Positions 63,832 through 64,000 of a stretch of 64,000 bases of DNA are shown here, piece by piece. The notes below the pieces were generated by a model that was not told where the DNA came from, did not search any database, and saw only the letters and a list, made by a program, of their open reading frames with translations. The stretch spans positions 186,001 through 250,000 of the forward strand of contig NZ_BATP01000003.1 in the NCBI RefSeq assembly GCF_000739615.1, read 5' to 3'. Source of the stretch: Haloferula sp. BvORR071. Its GTDB lineage: Bacteria > Verrucomicrobiota > Verrucomicrobiia > Verrucomicrobiales > Akkermansiaceae. The position numbers and the translations under genes were made by a program. Numbering within the stretch: the first letter of the stretch is position 1; each line of letters starts with the position of its first letter.

Positions 63832-64000
63832 ATGAAACGCACGCTCTGTCTCGCCGCGTCCTGCCTTAGCCTCCTCGTATCTGCACGCGCCGATCTCGAC
63901 CTCGATACCAATGGTCTCGGAGATGTCTGGGAGGCCAAATACAAGCCCGCCGTCCTCACGCCTGGTGCTGATGACGACCATGATGGCCGGACCAATCTCG
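63832..64000 (+). CDS. Secreted calcium-repeat protein, 3' end cut by window edge
   Basis: Only the first 56 codons are present. They encode a signal peptide (KRTLCLAASCLSLLVSARA) followed by DLDTNGLGDVWEAKY and DDDHDGRTN, which are thrombospondin type-3-like DxDxDG calcium repeats common in large verrucomicrobial surface proteins. Confidence 0.65.
   Translation, partial: MKRTLCLAASCLSLLVSARADLDLDTNGLGDVWEAKYKPAVLTPGADDDHDGRTNL

Noticed and set aside
1-64000. CRISPR array or complete insertion sequence
   Set aside because: No regularly spaced repeats and no transposase or cas-like proteins were seen.

Overview
The window is a GC-rich bacterial chromosome segment, most likely from a Verrucomicrobiota bacterium of the Luteolibacter/Haloferula type. 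This is inferred from the gene content: a GH95 fucosidase, a DUF1080 protein, the mreBCD-PBP2-RNase G order, and many secreted proteins or lipoproteins with no recognisable family. No marker gene was compared. Most of the window is chromosomal housekeeping and stress-response DNA. One small accessory patch lies at about 23.3-26.8 kb.

Layout. 0-7 kb: the 3' part of a GH95 alpha-L-fucosidase, tRNA-Val(CAC), rsmH away from the dcw cluster, a DUF2891 protein, a TrhO-RluA fusion and a lipoprotein. 7-15 kb: a compact minus-strand run reading gatB - unknown - DNA methyltransferase - hsp33 - membrane protein - gpgS - GNAT - GT4 - HAD. Its last six genes are spaced or overlapped by no more than 14 nt. 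Together they look like a stress operon making a glucosylglycerate-type compatible solute. 15-23 kb: an SLC13 transporter, a CvpA-like protein, aroC flanked by copies of a dispersed repeat, a GYF-domain protein and a SWIM/SNF2 ATPase. 23.3-26.8 kb: a frameshifted OLD-family ATPase/TOPRIM nuclease, a phage-type gene and a frameshifted DUF1080 gene. 27-37.5 kb: small regulatory or secreted proteins, acetyltransferase and VOC proteins, a PstS-like protein, an EF-hand protein, a glycosyltransferase-phosphoesterase fusion, a third frameshifted gene (lipoprotein) and a cell-surface-type repeat protein.

37.8-46.6 kb: an RhlE-like RNA helicase with a strong terminator, then a MacAB-TolC-like tripartite efflux operon (outer-membrane factor, adaptor, ATPase, permease) followed directly by its likely OmpR/histidine-kinase regulator pair. 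46.7-51.3 kb: tandem paralogous STN-like secreted proteins, a macro-domain protein, a lipoprotein, a GT1 glycosyltransferase and ParA. 51.5-58 kb: the cell-shape operon mreB-mreC-mreD-PBP2 followed by RNase G and a UUCG terminator. 58-64 kb: a secreted protein, dihydroorotase, a VOC protein, two unknown proteins, an endonuclease/exonuclease/phosphatase family membrane protein and the start of a secreted calcium-repeat protein.

Three genes (near 24570, 26411 and 36497) are split by what look like single-base frameshifts. Two of these sit in the accessory patch and may be true decay. The third lies in a C5G4 run and could equally be a sequencing indel. No CRISPR array, intact prophage, rRNA operon or complete insertion sequence was seen. 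The points most worth following are the solute operon, the two unusual domain fusions and the OLD-nuclease island.
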